Source: Lysobacterales bacterium
GTDB taxonomy: Bacteria > Pseudomonadota > Gammaproteobacteria > Xanthomonadales > S139-57
Reading direction: 5' to 3'
NCBI GenBank assembly: GCA_026993285.1
Contig: JALWTZ010000118.1
Span: 1 to 7,835, forward strand
Length of the DNA: 7,835 nt
Positions 6,420 through 7,835 of this stretch are shown here, piece by piece; within the stretch, counting starts at the first letter, position 1, and every line of letters starts with the position of its first letter. Position numbers and translations under genes: made by a program. The notes below the pieces were generated by a model. It ran no database searches. It had not been told where the DNA came from and saw nothing but the letters and a program-made list of their open reading frames with translations.

Positions 6420-7639
6420 AGCGTTTCTCCTCTGACCAGGGGGTTGTCCTGCTCCAGCAGGCCCATGGTGATACCCAGTATGCCGCGCTGCAGGGCGGGC
6501 AGATGGGCGATCAGGTTCAGGCCCAGCTGCCGGGCCAGGCCCACCGGCGGCAGGGTCTGGCGATACAGACGCACCATGCCGTCGGTCCAGCGCAGGATAC
6601 GCTGATGATCGGGCAGGCGGCGGGCACGATAGGGCTGCAGCAGGGAGGGAAGGCCCGGATCCCAGCTTTCCCCCTGTTCCCGCCGGGCCTGCAACAGGGT
6701 TTCCGCCAACACGGCCACATCGCGAATGCCCAGATTGAAGCCCTGGGCCGACAGCGGATGCACCGCATGGGCGGCATTGCCGATAAGTACGGTACGGTGC
6801 CAGACGGTTTCCAGCGGCACCACCCGTTTCAGCGGATAGCTGGCGCGCCGGCCCACGCGGGTGAAGCGGCCCAGGCGGTAGCCGAAGCGTTGCTGCAGCC
6901 GGGCGAGAAAATCGGCATCTTCCATCTCCAGCCAGTGCTGTTTTTCCGCCGCCGGCACCGACCAGACCACGCCGCAACGCTGGTCGCTCAACGGCAACAG
7001 GGCGAAGGGCCCCTGTGGTGACAGGCATTCCCAGGCTGTGCCTTCATGCGGTTTTTCGGTGCTGACATTGCTGATGATGGCCACCTGGCCATAGTCTTCC
7101 TCCTCCACCGGAATCTGCAGCAGCCGGCGCACCTGCGAGTGGGTGCCGTCGGCGGCCACCAGCAGGGGCGCGTGCCAGGTCTGGCTGTTCTCGCCCATGC
7201 TCACCTCGGCCCGCACGCCGGACTCGTCCTGGTGCAGCCCCTGCAGGCTGGCCGGCTGCAGCAGGGTGACATCGGTGCACGCTTCCAGCCACCGCAGCAG
7301 CGCCTGCCCCAGATCCCGGGCAAAGACCACATGGCCGAAACTGTCGAAGCCCTGTTCACGCGCGTCCAGCAGCACCGAGCCGAAACGCCCTTCCTCGCGG
7401 GTATGTACCCGGCGGATGGGGCTGGCTTGGGGGATGTGCGCCCAGACCCCCAGGCTTTTCAGGATGTTGCAGGTGGCCCAGTTCAGCGCCAGCGTGCGGT
7501 CGTCATAGCTGGGGGGATTGGGGCTGCGCGGCGGGCTTTGTTCCAGCACGGTGACCGACAGGCCGTGGCCGGAGAGGGCAATGCCCAGGCTGGCGCCCAC
7601 CATGCCGCCGCCGCAAATGAGGATGTCGCTCGTGTTCAT
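6416..7639 (-). CDS. ubiH: 2-polyprenyl-6-methoxyphenol hydroxylase (UbiH)
   Basis: A 407-residue FAD monooxygenase that hydroxylates C1 of the ubiquinone precursor ring, using O2 and NAD(P)H. The N-terminal Rossmann motif is ICGGGMVGASLG (GGGMVG at 10-15), the DG motif is VAADGTHS (161-168), and the third motif reads LIGNAAHAVHPL (286-297). The GN in place of GD is characteristic of UbiH, as are YDDRTLALN near 45-53 and QGFNLGIRDV near 299-308. The stretch HPLSAQG differs from the common HPxAGQG. ATG 7639-7637 overlaps the pepP stop as ATGA and fits the spacing of the rest of the operon. An alternative ATG at 7651 adds four residues (MGTG) and sits four bases after a GGAGG; either could be the true start. 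The protein is expected in the cytosolic Ubi complex. Confidence 0.92.
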   Translation of the reverse strand: MNTSDILICGGGMVGASLGIALSGHGLSVTVLEQSPPRSPNPPSYDDRTLALNWATCNILKSLGVWAHIPQASPIRRVHTREEGRFGSVLLDAREQGFDSFGHVVFARDLGQALLRWLEACTDVTLLQPASLQGLHQDESGVRAEVSMGENSQTWHAPLLVAADGTHSQVRRLLQIPVEEEDYGQVAIISNVSTEKPHEGTAWECLSPQGPFALLPLSDQRCGVVWSVPAAEKQHWLEMEDADFLARLQQRFGYRLGRFTRVGRRASYPLKRVVPLETVWHRTVLIGNAAHAVHPLSAQGFNLGIRDVAVLAETLLQARREQGESWDPGLPSLLQPYRARRLPDHQRILRWTDGMVRLYRQTLPPVGLARQLGLNLIAHLPALQRGILGITMGLLEQDNPLVRGETL

Positions 7640-7835
7640 GCCTGTGCCCATAGGGCCTCCACTTCATCGGCGCGGGCCGGCAGCCGCCGGCTCAGACATT
7701 CCGCGCCCTGTTGGGTAATGCAATAGTCGTCCTCCACCCGCATCACCCGATGGTACCAGCTTCGCTTGCGCCCGGCATGCTGTGGCCGGATGAGGATGCC
7801 CGGTTCCAGCGCCACCACCATGCCGGCTTCCAGCA
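7636..7835 (-). CDS. pepP: Xaa-Pro aminopeptidase P, C-terminal end only
   Basis: The last 66 codons of a gene entering from beyond the window edge; the frame begins LEAGMVVALEPG. It matches the end of the pita-bread metallopeptidase AMPP, which removes an N-terminal residue followed by proline using two Mn2+. Two of the five metal ligands of the family fall inside: the Glu of ALEPGILI and the Glu of MRVEDDY, followed by the usual tail pattern (ITQQGAECLSRRLP, then DEVEALWAQA). The stretch before the second ligand reads YHRVMRVED where the family commonly has a GIGxRIED pattern, while the conserved Arg is kept. The stop (7638-7636) overlaps the ubiH start. The identity rests on these two motifs plus the pepP-ubiH-ubiI order. 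Confidence 0.88.
   Translation of the reverse strand, partial: LEAGMVVALEPGILIRPQHAGRKRSWYHRVMRVEDDYCITQQGAECLSRRLPARADEVEALWAQA

Noticed and set aside
6420..7028. N-terminal extension of the ubiI frame by 203 codons
   Set aside because: It overlaps ubiH on the same strand in another frame, and its Pro/Ala/Gly/Arg-rich sequence has no family resemblance. UbiI homologues are about 400 residues.

Overview
The window reads as chromosomal, high-G+C gammaproteobacterial DNA. The gene order pepP-ubiH-ubiI (Xaa-Pro aminopeptidase P followed by two flavin ubiquinone hydroxylases) is a classic gammaproteobacterial arrangement, and a full-length two-domain GlnE fits the same group. I cannot name a genus: the linkage of ubiI to a secreted hydrolase and to glnE is not one I can tie to a particular organism.

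All genes lie on the minus strand, so transcription runs from the right end to the left. From 7835 down to 1625 there is one compact series: the 3' end of pepP, ubiH, ubiI, an exported alpha/beta-hydrolase, and glnE. Every junction in this series can be a 4-base stop/start overlap (ATGA, TTGA, ATGA, ATGA), which implies one polycistronic mRNA with coupled translation. After 67 bases comes a stand-alone metallo-beta-lactamase-fold protein of the flavodiiron/ODP type (760-1557). It could be the last gene of the same unit.

A 113-base gap (647-759) separates this block from a gene that leaves the window at base 1. That gene encodes a secreted FG-GAP (integrin-like beta-propeller) repeat protein. 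It has lower G+C by eye, its own candidate promoter, a palindrome over the -10 region, and a 10-bp RNA hairpin that pairs the Shine-Dalgarno bases. It therefore looks independently controlled.

Functionally the window holds ubiquinone ring hydroxylation (UbiH, UbiI), peptide turnover (PepP), nitrogen control through reversible adenylylation of glutamine synthetase (GlnE), and two or three proteins of unknown substrate. I see no transposase, CRISPR array, tRNA, rRNA or phage gene, and no clear sign of an unprecedented multi-gene system. The most notable details are the SD-masking hairpin, a departure from the usual GlnE adenylyltransferase motif, an ODP protein with one metal-ligand position altered, and a TTG-started ubiI fused by overlap to ubiH.
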